Of a stretch of 61,155 nt of DNA, positions 44,518-52,298 are shown piece by piece (positions within the stretch are counted from its first letter, which is position 1; every line of letters begins with the position of its first letter). A model generated the notes under the pieces. The model saw only the letters and a program-made list of their open reading frames with translations, had not been told where the DNA came from and searched no databases. Source of the DNA: a virus; the IMG/VR virus record IMGVR_UViG_3300031758_000073, positions 1 through 61,155 of that record. One strand, written 5' to 3'. The position numbers and the translations under genes are program-made.

Positions 44518-45576
44518 TTATCTCTGTACGAAATATCTCTTAAAGAAGTCATCGCCCTGATTATCCATCTTTTTGAGTTCTTCTTTAGTTATATTTTGCA
44601 ATTCAGTTTCGTCGATTTTACCGTCGTTATTTGTATCGTATTTTTCAACGATTTGAGTTGCCTCTTGTGTGTTTACTGGTTCGATTGGTGTAATAGACTG
44701 TTCAACAACAGGTGTGGTTACAATCTTTTTGGGTGGCTCTTCAATTGGTTTTGGTGTCTGTTTCTTATCGTCCGGAATATAAATAGCGTATTCTTTACTA
44801 ACTGCCATGTTGTATGCCAATATCAACGCAACCGCTAGTGGATCGAATACAAAAATCAATACTAGAATAAACCATTTGACGACTGTATTTAAGTTCATAT
44901 TCAGCTCGTCCGCAACAAATTTGAAAGTCTGAATGTCTTTATTAGATGCAGTGTTCAACTTAAGATCTGCAATCTTTTTGTCAATAGTATCTATCGTGGC
45001 AGAATACCCGGATGACTTATCATTCTCCGTTTTAATGTTTTTGTCCGTTTGATCAATCAATTCCATAGTCTGATCTTGTACCTGACGAAACTGGATTGGA
45101 TTACGTGCCAATAACGCATTTGTATTGATCTCACTTAATCTGGACTCCTGTGTTTTTCTTAATGCTGATAATGAATCAATACGTAATTTAACTTCATTGA
45201 TTTTTGATTGTTCTTGTTTCTTTTGATCTTCCAACAATTTGATACTGTCCATCATCATAGTGTATTTGATAGAAGACTGTTGATATGCACTGGTAAGATA
45301 TCCAAATATACCCAACGACGTAATCAACATAAGAATGAATACCGCACCACATAAATAAGATTTTAACATCCATTGGGACTTTTTCCAAAATCTATATAAG
45401 AATGATGTTGCAACCAATTTACCCAATTCAAGCGAAGAAGCCATCACCATAGCGGCAATAGACGCACCGGAAAACAATAATCCGATACCCCAAATGGAGA
45501 AAAAAGCGGCACATCCAGCAATGAATAATGCTGAAAAGCCAAGTAACAGATTAAAGTTCAGTATGTTTCTGTTCAT
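44518..45576 (-). CDS. Multi-pass membrane protein with coiled coil and EF-hand
   Basis: The protein is 352 residues. Hydrophobic helices lie near residues 5-50 (LLGFSALFIAGCAAFFSIWG, GIGLLFSGASIAAMVMASSL) and 72-95, then a long coiled coil near 105-215 (LLEDQKKQEQSKINEVKLRI). A further helix near 232-258 (VVKWFILVLIFVFDPLAVAL) follows. The soluble C-terminus carries DTNNDGKIDETEL near residue 318, a canonical EF-hand calcium loop. The function is unknown. A phage protein that senses Ca2+ at the host membrane would fit the domains, but this is inference. It has its own TATTTATA element 4 nt from the start and follows the hsp20 terminator. Confidence 0.78.
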   Translation of the reverse strand: MNRNILNFNLLLGFSALFIAGCAAFFSIWGIGLLFSGASIAAMVMASSLELGKLVATSFLYRFWKKSQWMLKSYLCGAVFILMLITSLGIFGYLTSAYQQSSIKYTMMMDSIKLLEDQKKQEQSKINEVKLRIDSLSALRKTQESRLSEINTNALLARNPIQFRQVQDQTMELIDQTDKNIKTENDKSSGYSATIDTIDKKIADLKLNTASNKDIQTFKFVADELNMNLNTVVKWFILVLIFVFDPLAVALILAYNMAVSKEYAIYIPDDKKQTPKPIEEPPKKIVTTPVVEQSITPIEPVNTQEATQIVEKYDTNNDGKIDETELQNITKEELKKMDNQGDDFFKRYFVQR

Positions 45577-45580
45577 AGTA

Positions 45581-45588
45581 TATAAATA
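45581..45588 (-). promoter_or_regulatory. TATTTATA promoter-like element
   Basis: The minus strand reads GATATTTATATACTATG, so the element ends 4 nt before the start codon at 45576. Either the transcript is nearly leaderless or the element is not a minus-10 box here. Confidence 0.4.
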
Positions 45589-45605
45589 TCAAACAAAGTA
45601 AAAAA

Positions 45606-45627
45606 CCCCCACCTATTAGGGTGGGGG
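45606..45627. terminator. Terminator after hsp20
   Basis: CCCCCACC and GGTGGGGG form an 8-bp GC-rich stem with a 6-nt loop, followed on the minus strand by TTTTTT. It is 22 nt after the Hsp20 stop codon. Confidence 0.88.
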
Positions 45628-45648
45628 TCACATAACTTATTTGTTTAT

Positions 45649-46137
45649 TCACTTCACAGTGATCTTTTTGACATCTGGCTTAACCGGCTTAACCTTAGGT
45701 AACGTAATGGTTAACATACCATTTTGAAACTCGGCTTCAACCTTGTCTTTAGAAATATTATCACCCAAAGTAAAACTTCGACGAAAACTTGAACGTTTCA
45801 ACTCACGACGTATGTACGTTCCAGTTTCACCAGAAACCTTATCTGGTACGGTTAACTTGTTTCCTACAACAGTCAAGACGTTAGCTTCAAGTTCGACATT
45901 TACATCCGATTTATCCAGACCGGGAATTTCAGCTTCAATTACCACACGATCTGAAAAATCAATAACATTTACCTTTGGATACGATCCCTTTTCAAAAAAG
46001 TCCACACCAAAATCTTGCGTGAAGTTAGGGACGTTAGCAGCGAAGAATTCATCGAAGATTCTATCAAATGGAGTTAAAAACTCATCACGATGAACTGCAC
46101 GAAGTGCATTTTTATTGATCTTACTTAGATTACTCAT
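45649..46137 (-). CDS. Hsp20-family small heat-shock protein
   Basis: The protein is 162 residues, an ATP-independent chaperone that holds unfolding proteins. The alpha-crystallin domain spans about residues 50-150: YPKVNVIDFSDRVVIEAEIP, LDKSDVNVELEANVLTVVG, RRSFTLGDNI and the diagnostic NGMLTITLPK at the end. A short N-terminal arm (LTPFDRIFDEFFAANVP) is typical for oligomer assembly. Small Hsp genes also occur in marine T4-like phages. The start has the leader TAACGAAAGGAAATA, also found before the outer-membrane protein gene, with two hairpins further upstream. Monocistronic, with a strong terminator. Confidence 0.95.
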   Translation of the reverse strand: MSNLSKINKNALRAVHRDEFLTPFDRIFDEFFAANVPNFTQDFGVDFFEKGSYPKVNVIDFSDRVVIEAEIPGLDKSDVNVELEANVLTVVGNKLTVPDKVSGETGTYIRRELKRSSFRRSFTLGDNISKDKVEAEFQNGMLTITLPKVKPVKPDVKKITVK

Positions 46138-46155
46138 ATTATATTTCCTTTCGTT

Positions 46156-46202
46156 AATAGTCCTTTTGGACCTATTATCTCTTAATCTTTTGGACTTAAG
46201 AG
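46156..46202 (-). promoter_or_regulatory. Tandem hairpins in the hsp20 leader
   Basis: On the minus strand CTCTTAA and TTAAGAG pair around a 10-nt loop (46202-46179). AATAG(G)TCC and GGACTATT then pair around AAAA (46176-46156), with TCCAAAAG in both loop regions. They precede the GAAAGGAA ribosome site without covering it. A U-run is absent, so simple termination is unlikely. A temperature- or protein-responsive leader is possible. Confidence 0.45.
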
Positions 46203-46243
46203 GGTAAAACGCTTTGTCTTACCAAACAATATATAGTGAAAAC

Positions 46244-46954
46244 CTAGATAAAATATTCAGTTTTGTTGGAAAAATCAAACTCTGGAATCCATATATTCAT
46301 AGGACCATGTACCCCAAACGTATTTCTTTGTAGGTTCATATCCACTGTACATTCTCTTGAGAATTTACACGCAACTTCGTATGGTGCAAATACACACCCA
46401 TGTTTTTCATACAATAACGCATTGTGAACACATATAACAAGATCCTCAGCACAGTAACCATTGTTGTGATGTTTATAGTAATCACCATGCGTTGTGGCAA
46501 CAAAAGGAACATATTCTTTTGTAGGAACTTCCAAAAGTCTCTTTGATCTAAAAGAAAATCCTCCATTTCCAACACGTCGTGTGACTCCACTCGGATCTAA
46601 AAAATGACCTTCAATTAAAGGCCATGGTGCACCAATATAATCATAATTGTAAAAATTATCATCCCAAGCATCGGCATTAACAATAAATCCATCTGTCTGA
46701 ACTATTAAACAATATTTGGTATCAATGTATCGATGCAAGTCATAAATCATAAAATGACTATATGCCTCCGTGGATGTTAAATGTGGACAGTGTTCTACTT
46801 TAATCCCGTCTTCATCAGAAACAGTATATTCATGTGTAATGAATTTTGCATCTGCAAATTCCATTTGATTCATACAATATCGCATAGACATCAACGATTG
46901 TTGAAGTCGTACTGAAGACACACACACCAAAGTTACATCGTTCAACTTTTTCAT
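46244..46954 (-). CDS. DUF5672-type glycosyltransferase-like protein
   Basis: The protein is 236 residues. It has the pattern of the DUF5672 family: KYCLIVQTDGFIVNADAWDD with a DxD-like QTDG site, YDYIGAPWP, a VGNGGFSFRSKRLLEVP block and a C-terminal AEDLVICVHN acidic site. Family members lie in glycan biosynthesis clusters and are thought to act as glycosyltransferases; the donor and acceptor are unknown. It overlaps the upstream glycosyltransferase gene by 4 nt, so the two are co-translated and may act on the same acceptor. Confidence 0.82.
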   Translation of the reverse strand: MKKLNDVTLVCVSSVRLQQSLMSMRYCMNQMEFADAKFITHEYTVSDEDGIKVEHCPHLTSTEAYSHFMIYDLHRYIDTKYCLIVQTDGFIVNADAWDDNFYNYDYIGAPWPLIEGHFLDPSGVTRRVGNGGFSFRSKRLLEVPTKEYVPFVATTHGDYYKHHNNGYCAEDLVICVHNALLYEKHGCVFAPYEVACKFSRECTVDMNLQRNTFGVHGPMNIWIPEFDFSNKTEYFI

Positions 46955-48231
46955 AAATTATTTTGCATTTGATGTATAGTTCTATCAAATTCATCCAAAA
47001 TATACAATTTACAATAATATGACTCTTGCGTTATTACACTAAAATTAACAGAGACACTTGGAGAAGATGGTTGTTTCAATAACGTCTCAATTAAATTTTT
47101 TTCTAAAATTTGAGACACCATTAGTTTATGTTTTGAATTATATATTTCAACTCTCAAAGAGTGTGTATTATCACGATATAATACAGATGTATCAATAACA
47201 ACGTTCTTGGTTATAGTTTTTAAATCGGAATAACTATTGGTTTTTCCACACACATAATTTTGATTATATGGTGTTGGTGCATTTTTTCCAGATAATGTAT
47301 GTACAGAAACAGTCCGATCTAGAAAATTAATACCGGAATACCTTTCGTAATCTCTAATCGATCTAACTGATCCCATTTGATATGTCTTAGGAATAGATAC
47401 ATTCACGTCATCTTCCATCTGAAATAACACTCTGTTTCTCTTATGCGATTGATTGTCACGTTCCCACCAAGATTTTTCTACAACCGAGTGTTTTGTTAAA
47501 TCGTGATCATCCCAATGTTTTATTCTAGCAGACCGTGTATATTCGTGCCACAAAACAACCTTATGTGGATGATACAAATCATAACCATGAGTGAACGCAC
47601 GAACAGCAATGCTTATTTCTTCGCCATAAAAATAATACTCAGGATCATGTGGAACTTCATCACAAAAAGATCCATCAGTAAATGCAAAATGAGCAGAATA
47701 GAATCTTGCAGGAATAGGCCGAGTTAGTTTATCATGATCTGTAATCGGATTTGGTACGAATATTACAGTGCCTTCATCTGTAAACGTATGAAAGTCCATT
47801 TTCCAAGGAACTTGTTCAAAAGATTCTTTGAGTTCAAATGGATCAAATGCAGGCGCATATGTGGTGATAATAGGCTTCTTACTTCCCATATCAACACACT
47901 GCGCATACATTTCTTTTAATAAGGTATCCCATCCCTGTACAAACCTGTGATGAGAGTCTAATTGTAATGTGTATCTTTCTCCGTTATAGTAACGTTGAAT
48001 CAAATTTCTTGCCCAACATGCCCCTTTACTTTTATAGTAAGGAACATCGATGATATTGATGTTTGGATAGTTCTGTAAAAAACTTAAATTTTCAACATCA
48101 TCATGTTGCCAACAAATACAGAGATTTAAATTTTCTGGATTATTGGCAGTTTCAAACATATCCACAATGGTTGGTACCAATTCTGGATCTCTATAAGAGG
48201 CTATTTGTACAAAAATTGATTCATCGTTCAT
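46951..48231 (-). CDS. GlcNAc-transferase-like protein (GT60-type)
   Basis: The protein is 426 residues. The first 270 residues resemble the GlcNAc-transferase family (Skp1-type, GT60): FVQIASYRDPELVPTIVDMF at the start, KGACWARNLIQRYYNGERYT, then LQLDSHHRFVQGWD with the DSH metal site, and FAFTDGSFCDEVPHDPEYYF followed by GEEISIAVRAFTHGYDLYHP. The C-terminal 150 residues are an extra beta-rich region. It likely transfers GlcNAc or a related sugar to a protein or glycan. It is 3 nt from the HD-domain gene and overlaps the DUF5672 gene. Confidence 0.85.
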   Translation of the reverse strand: MNDESIFVQIASYRDPELVPTIVDMFETANNPENLNLCICWQHDDVENLSFLQNYPNINIIDVPYYKSKGACWARNLIQRYYNGERYTLQLDSHHRFVQGWDTLLKEMYAQCVDMGSKKPIITTYAPAFDPFELKESFEQVPWKMDFHTFTDEGTVIFVPNPITDHDKLTRPIPARFYSAHFAFTDGSFCDEVPHDPEYYFYGEEISIAVRAFTHGYDLYHPHKVVLWHEYTRSARIKHWDDHDLTKHSVVEKSWWERDNQSHKRNRVLFQMEDDVNVSIPKTYQMGSVRSIRDYERYSGINFLDRTVSVHTLSGKNAPTPYNQNYVCGKTNSYSDLKTITKNVVIDTSVLYRDNTHSLRVEIYNSKHKLMVSQILEKNLIETLLKQPSSPSVSVNFSVITQESYYCKLYILDEFDRTIHQMQNNL

Positions 48232-48234
48232 AAC

Positions 48235-48894
48235 TTAATTTTCGAGCTTCCACATATCATATTCACATCTACATGATATATAGTCAGCAACGTGAAGTAG
48301 ACGCGGCAAATTTGTCTTCAGTTCATGTTCTGGATTATATGACTTCAAATATGAAGAGTTAGCTTCATGGTACAAACCATCAGACAACTTGATTGCCAAT
48401 GTCTCCTTCCAAGTACAAGGAATTTGATATTGTTGTAGAATGAACAACGCACGATCAACCACGTCCATATATTGTAGATTGGGGTTGAACTTAAAAATCT
48501 CACCACGATTCTTTCGATGCCAATCGCTCTCTTGAATCTGATAATACTCGCCCTGTTCCTTGTCACCCAACTTTCCAAGATCATGATGGATGGCAGAAAA
48601 CGCCAACTCTTCATCAGTGAAGTCGATAGTACCACCACGGGCTTCATACAACTTCTTGACACCAAAGGAAGTAGTCAAAACATTCATGATGTGGTCAAGG
48701 TAACCACCAACATAAGCGTTGTGGAAATGTTCCTTTGCGCTCGCAGGTGCCATGATGGCACGATAACCGTACTCATTCTCACTATACAGGTATTGCAACT
48801 TTTGAAGTCGTTCACCGGAGAAGAATTTTTCGAGTTGTTTTAGAAATTTTTCGTAATTAGCAAAAAGCTCTTTTTCAGTATAAGATTTTGTCAT
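48235..48894 (-). CDS. HD-domain phosphohydrolase
   Basis: The protein is 219 residues from the ATG at 48894; the TTG at 48930 lies in the promoter. The HD motif set is clear: HFHNAYVGGYLDHIMNV has the first His residues, and FSAIHHDLGKLGD holds the central HD pair, with a later acidic helix. Such enzymes cleave phosphate esters of nucleotides or second messengers. Substrate is unknown; dNTP or cyclic-nucleotide turnover are options. A 15-bp perfect inverted repeat brackets its start codon and overlaps its promoter, indicating tight control. It precedes the two glycosyltransferase-like genes. Confidence 0.85.
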   Translation of the reverse strand: MTKSYTEKELFANYEKFLKQLEKFFSGERLQKLQYLYSENEYGYRAIMAPASAKEHFHNAYVGGYLDHIMNVLTTSFGVKKLYEARGGTIDFTDEELAFSAIHHDLGKLGDKEQGEYYQIQESDWHRKNRGEIFKFNPNLQYMDVVDRALFILQQYQIPCTWKETLAIKLSDGLYHEANSSYLKSYNPEHELKTNLPRLLHVADYISCRCEYDMWKLEN

Positions 48895-48930
48895 GAAATA
48901 CATCCTATACTGAAAAAGAGAATAAGTCAA
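48868..48930 (-). promoter_or_regulatory. Promoter and 15-bp inverted repeat around the HD-gene start
   Basis: CTCTTTTTCAGTATA (48868-48882) and TATACTGAAAAAGAG (48906-48920) are perfect complements around a 23-nt spacer. In the mRNA the loop contains GGATG and the ATG at 48894. On DNA, TTGACT (48930-48925), 17 nt and TAGGAT form a sigma70-like promoter with one repeat arm inside the spacer. Either a translational switch or a two-site operator fits. Confidence 0.65.
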
Positions 48931-48945
48931 TTTTTTATTTACGTG

Positions 48946-49734
48946 TTATAAAATTGCAACACTGCTCGTAAATTCAGCAGACCCGTATGGCGTAGTTAAT
49001 AAAACTGATGTAATTACATCGTTCACGTTGATTTTAGAAAATCCCCCAGACGTTGTAGTATAAACAAAAACGTTAACGGTCTTATTATCATCATATGTTA
49101 ATGTAGTTTGGTCATTTACAAATTGTGTACCATCGACATATACCCAATTAGAACTTGAATCTGGATGATCACGTAAATTAGTAACCGTTGGTGTTACCGT
49201 TGCTGGTGCAAAAACATACTCAATACTACTTGTGAATTCGCCATCCGATGTTACAACTGTAAAAGTTCCATTTGTATTTACATCGGTTGGAATAGAAAAT
49301 CCAATTTGATTATTGTTATATACATAAACCGGATCACATTTTGATGTATTAAAATATATTTGTGTATCACCTGTAATAAAGTGAGTTCCAAACATGTATA
49401 TCCATTGACCAGATGGTCCAGATGTTGGAGCAAATGATGTAATTGTAGGGGTGACAGGGGATGGTGGAACTGGTGTATTAACCGTTAATGTGGCAATATC
49501 ACTTGTAGTAGTACCGTCAACATTAGTTACAGTTGCATTATAATTGCCAGCGTCATTCAATGTAGTCGTTTGAATAATATAAGTATTACCCGTGGCGCCT
49601 ACGATTTCGACATTATCTTTGAACCACTGATAACTAAGTGGACCTTCATCTGAAACGTTAACATTAAATACAGCACCATCGCCCAGTAAAATTGTTTGAC
49701 TGGATGGTTGTTCGATAATTATAGGAGTTGGCAT
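48946..49734 (-). CDS. Ig-like and IPT/TIG domain virion decoration protein
   Basis: The protein is 262 residues with three beta-sandwich domains. Residues 1-90 are an I-set Ig domain: PIIIEQPSSQTILLGDGAVF, then LSYQWFKDN with the core Trp, and LNDAGNYNATVTN with the Tyr corner. Residues about 95-175 are an IPT/TIG domain (PTITSFAPTSGPSGQWIYMF). Residues about 180-262 are a second IPT-like domain (GTQFVNDQTTLTYDD). T4 Hoc is also built of Ig-like domains, so an outer decoration or fibre protein is likely. No signal peptide. TATTTATA lies upstream. Confidence 0.82.
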   Translation of the reverse strand: MPTPIIIEQPSSQTILLGDGAVFNVNVSDEGPLSYQWFKDNVEIVGATGNTYIIQTTTLNDAGNYNATVTNVDGTTTSDIATLTVNTPVPPSPVTPTITSFAPTSGPSGQWIYMFGTHFITGDTQIYFNTSKCDPVYVYNNNQIGFSIPTDVNTNGTFTVVTSDGEFTSSIEYVFAPATVTPTVTNLRDHPDSSSNWVYVDGTQFVNDQTTLTYDDNKTVNVFVYTTTSGGFSKINVNDVITSVLLTTPYGSAEFTSSVAIL

Positions 49735-49741
49735 ATTTTAA

Positions 49742-49749
49742 TATAAATA
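49742..49749 (-). promoter_or_regulatory. TATTTATA promoter-like element
   Basis: The minus strand reads CTAGTATTTATATTAAAAT just before the ATG at 49734, in the same orientation as other copies. Confidence 0.45.
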
Positions 49750-49755
49750 CTAGTT

Positions 49756-50481
49756 TTATGTAGATCTTTTCAATTTTTTTATGATGAATCGAACTAAAGC
49801 ACTTCTTACAATATCATCTTCATCAAACTTAAATGTATAAATTCCATTTTCACAACTTTCTTGGTCGTCAAATGAATTCATCATTTTTAAAAACCCACTT
49901 TTTCCATTTATATCACTTTGATCCGGATCGCCCAATATAAATACTTTGCTAAATTCACCAACACGTGTAACAAGGGTCACCAGTTCTTTGTATGTCATGT
50001 TTTGAGATTCGTCTGCGATAATACATCTAGCATTCCAATTTAATCCTCTCAAAAATCCAATGGGGATACTATCAATTCGTTGTTCTTTTTGAAGAGAATC
50101 AATACTGGCTTTATTCGTCAACTCAGACAACTTTTCAAGAAGTGGTTGAATGTATGGCGCCATCTTTTCATCAGCTTCACCTGGCAAAAAGCCAAGTTTA
50201 CTATCAGAACTTTCAACGGCACTTCTCAAATATAAAAGATCACTAACTCGTTTTTGATTGAGTAATAGTAACGAAGATAATATCGCCATATATGTTTTTG
50301 AAGTGCCGGCCGGACCACTTACAAACATCAATTTGGTGTTTTTGTCTAATGCGATATCTAAAAATTGTTTCTGTTTGGTTGTTAACTCTCGTTGATATAT
50401 TTCAATCTCATTCTTAATTTTATGTTTTTGAGGGACTATTGGACTCTTATCTTCACCGGGTTGTTTTTTATTCTTTTTCAT
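49756..50481 (-). CDS. PhoH-like ATPase
   Basis: The protein is 241 residues. FVSGPAGTSKTYMAILSSLL near residues 53-72 is Walker A. VSDLLYLRSAVESSDSKLGF and PGEADEKMAPYIQPL are PhoH signatures, ARCIIADESQNMTYKELVTL is Walker B, and KVFILGDPDQSDI is motif III. PhoH genes are widespread in marine and freshwater phages; the biochemical role (RNA or ribosome-associated helicase-type ATPase) is not settled. Lys-rich N-terminal 25 residues. It overlaps the upstream 111-residue gene by 14 nt. Confidence 0.93.
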   Translation of the reverse strand: MKKNKKQPGEDKSPIVPQKHKIKNEIEIYQRELTTKQKQFLDIALDKNTKLMFVSGPAGTSKTYMAILSSLLLLNQKRVSDLLYLRSAVESSDSKLGFLPGEADEKMAPYIQPLLEKLSELTNKASIDSLQKEQRIDSIPIGFLRGLNWNARCIIADESQNMTYKELVTLVTRVGEFSKVFILGDPDQSDINGKSGFLKMMNSFDDQESCENGIYTFKFDEDDIVRSALVRFIIKKLKRST

Positions 50482-50803
50482 TCAGTTTTTTAGGTTTAAC
50501 TGCATTATCCAATAACATTTCGACATGTTTTACTCGTCCACACAATTCATATTTTTCTTCTTGAAGATAAAAATTGTAAACATTTTGAATATTATCTCGA
50601 AATGCTTCTCGGGAAATAGTAATTACAAAATCGGAATTTTTAAAATTAAATACTTCTACCATCGGTAGATTTTTTTGAATCGCAAACTCAATAGATGATA
50701 TAACACGTTCAGTTAAGTCCGTTTTATTAGACTGAACATACAACTCCAATTCTTTGAAATCAGAGGGCAACACAAATGGTTTATATTTTGTTTTACCTGC
50801 CAT
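50468..50803 (-). CDS. Hypothetical protein upstream of PhoH
   Basis: The protein is 111 residues, not recognised. It is alpha/beta with FVLPSDFKELELYVQSNKTD, a helix (DLTERVISSIEFAIQK) and a short strand (DFVITISREAFRDNI). No Cys pairs and no membrane helix. It overlaps the PhoH gene by 14 nt, so translation may be coupled and the products may work together. TATTTATT precedes it. Confidence 0.7.
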   Translation of the reverse strand: MAGKTKYKPFVLPSDFKELELYVQSNKTDLTERVISSIEFAIQKNLPMVEVFNFKNSDFVITISREAFRDNIQNVYNFYLQEEKYELCGRVKHVEMLLDNAVKPKKLNEKE

Positions 50804-50811
50804 ATAACACT

Positions 50812-50819
50812 AATAAATA
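50812..50819 (-). promoter_or_regulatory. TATTTATT promoter-like element
   Basis: The minus strand reads GGATATTTATTAGTG, with the element ending 8 nt before the ATG at 50803. It follows the terminator at 50849-50870. Confidence 0.4.
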
Positions 50820-50848
50820 TCCTTACGCGTCAGATAAAACCAATAAAA

Positions 50849-50870
50849 AACGCCATCGTAAGATGGCGTT
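50849..50870. terminator. Terminator after two small genes
   Basis: AACGCCATC and GATGGCGTT form a 9-bp stem with a 4-nt loop, followed on the minus strand by TTTTTT. It is about 28 nt after the stop of the 71-residue gene. Confidence 0.88.
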
Positions 50871-50898
50871 TGTAAATCGTAGTAGTTTTACTTGTTGT

Positions 50899-51114
50899 TT
50901 AGTTCTTCTTAACCTTAGTCTTAGTTTTGACACTAAGATCAGGAGCGGTTTGTGCCGGAATCAGATTGCTCAACTCAACGATTCGGAACTTGGCAGTAGA
51001 CTTCCAAGAATTCTTTGTTCTATCTGAAGCGTACTCAAAGGTCTTACTCTTTGCGATCAAATCATTGATCTCCGCAACAGATCCAGCGTTCTTAATTTGT
51101 TCACGTAGTCCCAT
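50899..51114 (-). CDS. Small hypothetical protein
   Basis: The protein is 71 residues: a helical N-terminus (MGLREQIKNAGSVAEINDLI) and a basic tail (VKTKTKVKKN). Not recognised. It is 5 nt downstream of the 59-residue gene, sharing its sigma70-type promoter at 51349-51376 and closed by a terminator, so the two form a short early-type operon. Confidence 0.65.
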   Translation of the reverse strand: MGLREQIKNAGSVAEINDLIAKSKTFEYASDRTKNSWKSTAKFRIVELSNLIPAQTAPDLSVKTKTKVKKN

Positions 51115-51119
51115 AACTT

Positions 51120-51299
51120 TTACCAGATACGATGCTTCTTATCATCCTTTTCAACCACCTCGACAACTGAGCCATCAGGCCAGCGTTTGACGATTGACTT
51201 CCAGTGCATCAGTTCCTCGGACGCATCTGCGGGGGTATCATACTCCGTATCAGACACTCGGAGACCACTACGTACAACTACATACTTCTTCTTTTCCAT
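51120..51299 (-). CDS. Small hypothetical protein, first gene of an early-type pair
   Basis: The protein is 59 residues, with strands MEKKKYVVVRSGLRVSD and PDGSVVEVVEKDDKKHRIW around a short helix. No known motif. Coding-like composition, an ATG 43 nt after the predicted transcription start and 5-nt spacing to the next gene support it. It is short enough to be missed by simple gene callers. Confidence 0.6.
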   Translation of the reverse strand: MEKKKYVVVRSGLRVSDTEYDTPADASEELMHWKSIVKRWPDGSVVEVVEKDDKKHRIW

Positions 51300-51348
51300 A
51301 TGTGTAACTTCTTTATTTGTTAATGTTTGTACTACGACTTACACCATC

Positions 51349-51376
51349 ATCATATCTCAGAATTTAAAAATGTCAA
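51349..51376 (-). promoter_or_regulatory. Sigma70-type promoter TTGACA-16-TATGAT
   Basis: On the minus strand TTGACA (51376-51371), a 16-nt spacer and TATGAT (51354-51349) lie about 50 nt ahead of the gene starting at 51299. Full minus-35 match and five of six at minus-10. Confidence 0.7.
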
Positions 51377-51383
51377 CATCTTT

Positions 51384-51698
51384 TTACCAAACTCGATGAT
51401 TTTCTCTGATGACTTCGTATCCATCACGTTCCGATAGATGCCAATGTCTAACAACTCTTCCCATTTCATCTATTGTTTCAAGATCGTCAGGTACTGTTAA
51501 CACTCTCAAATCCGCTCCTTCACCATTGACACGTTCCTGAAGGAATTCGACCGCATGAATTAATTCTGGCAATGTCCGGTCTTCATAACAATAATATGAA
51601 TGTGGTTCATCAACATTTAGCAATTCACATGCTATGGTAGACAGTTTATATCCACAATTTATTCCTCTTGAACGATTTACGACAATCTTCATATACAT
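51384..51698 (-). CDS. Hypothetical protein
   Basis: The protein is 104 residues (or 102 from the second ATG, MKIVVNRSRGINCGYKLS). It contains a small alpha/beta pattern with LIHAVEFLQERVNGEGADLR and a C-terminal WHLSERDGYEVIRENHRVW. No family recognised and no metal-site pattern despite two Cys. TATTTATG precedes it. It stands alone between two transcripts. Confidence 0.65.
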   Translation of the reverse strand: MYMKIVVNRSRGINCGYKLSTIACELLNVDEPHSYYCYEDRTLPELIHAVEFLQERVNGEGADLRVLTVPDDLETIDEMGRVVRHWHLSERDGYEVIRENHRVW

Positions 51699-51717
51699 AA
51701 ATATATAATTATTTCAA

Positions 51718-52122
51718 TTATGTTTGAAATTTATAAGAACCACCATCAGGATGAATGACCACACTTTCATAATAAAAGGATTGCATAATATCATCCGTCG
51801 CATTATAGATAGTTACTCCGCCAATCGGCCAACTCATTTCATCTGGTGTATGTGTCTTATAAAGATAAAGTTTGTAATAATCTGGATATTTGGCAACTAA
51901 AACTCTCGTACCTTTCAACGTAAATCGGTCAACCTTACTATCATCTTTTACATCCAAAAATATCCAATGTTCTGTACTTGAAGTCTTTGTGACCGTCCGT
52001 TGTACCGATTTGAAATATTTACTATTTCCTACATCATATACAGGTTCATTTGCCTTTTGTTTTGGTTTTCTAGTAACCTTCTTAGGTTTATCTTTGTTTT
52101 TAGTTTTTACTGGTTTCTTCAT
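51718..52122 (-). CDS. Hypothetical protein with basic N-terminal tail
   Basis: The protein is 134 residues. The first 30 residues are Lys/Pro-rich (KTKNKDKPKKVTRKPKQK), like the sigma factor tail. The rest is a beta-rich domain (TEHWIFLDVKDDSKVDRFTL, GTRVLVAKYPDYYKLYLYKT, SVVIHPDGGSYKF). Not recognised; nucleic-acid binding through the tail is possible. Confidence 0.65.
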   Translation of the reverse strand: MKKPVKTKNKDKPKKVTRKPKQKANEPVYDVGNSKYFKSVQRTVTKTSSTEHWIFLDVKDDSKVDRFTLKGTRVLVAKYPDYYKLYLYKTHTPDEMSWPIGGVTIYNATDDIMQSFYYESVVIHPDGGSYKFQT

Positions 52123-52221
52123 TTTTAGTGCTTAGTAAAAAATTGATAATTAGTAATAATTCGATCTTAACAATTGCGTTGAATACAATTTTAATAGTTC
52201 AATTTCGAATAACAGTTTGAA

Positions 52222-52229
52222 TATAAGTA
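52222..52229 (-). promoter_or_regulatory. TACTTATA element, distant from a start
   Basis: The minus strand reads GGAGGTACTTATATTC about 100 nt ahead of the ATG at 52122 and just past the terminator at 52246-52271. The leader of about 90 nt shows no clear structure. Confidence 0.35.
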
Positions 52230-52245
52230 CCTCCGTAAAACAAAA

Positions 52246-52271
52246 AAACCAAAAACTTTCGTTTGTGGTTT
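52246..52271. terminator. Terminator after the 69-residue gene
   Basis: On the minus strand AAACCA and TGGTTT plus an inner AAAC/GTTT pairing form an imperfect stem with a GAAA loop, followed by a T-run. It lies about 28 nt after the stop at 52299. Confidence 0.6.
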
Positions 52272-52298
52272 GAATTTTCTATTTTGATAAATTAATTA

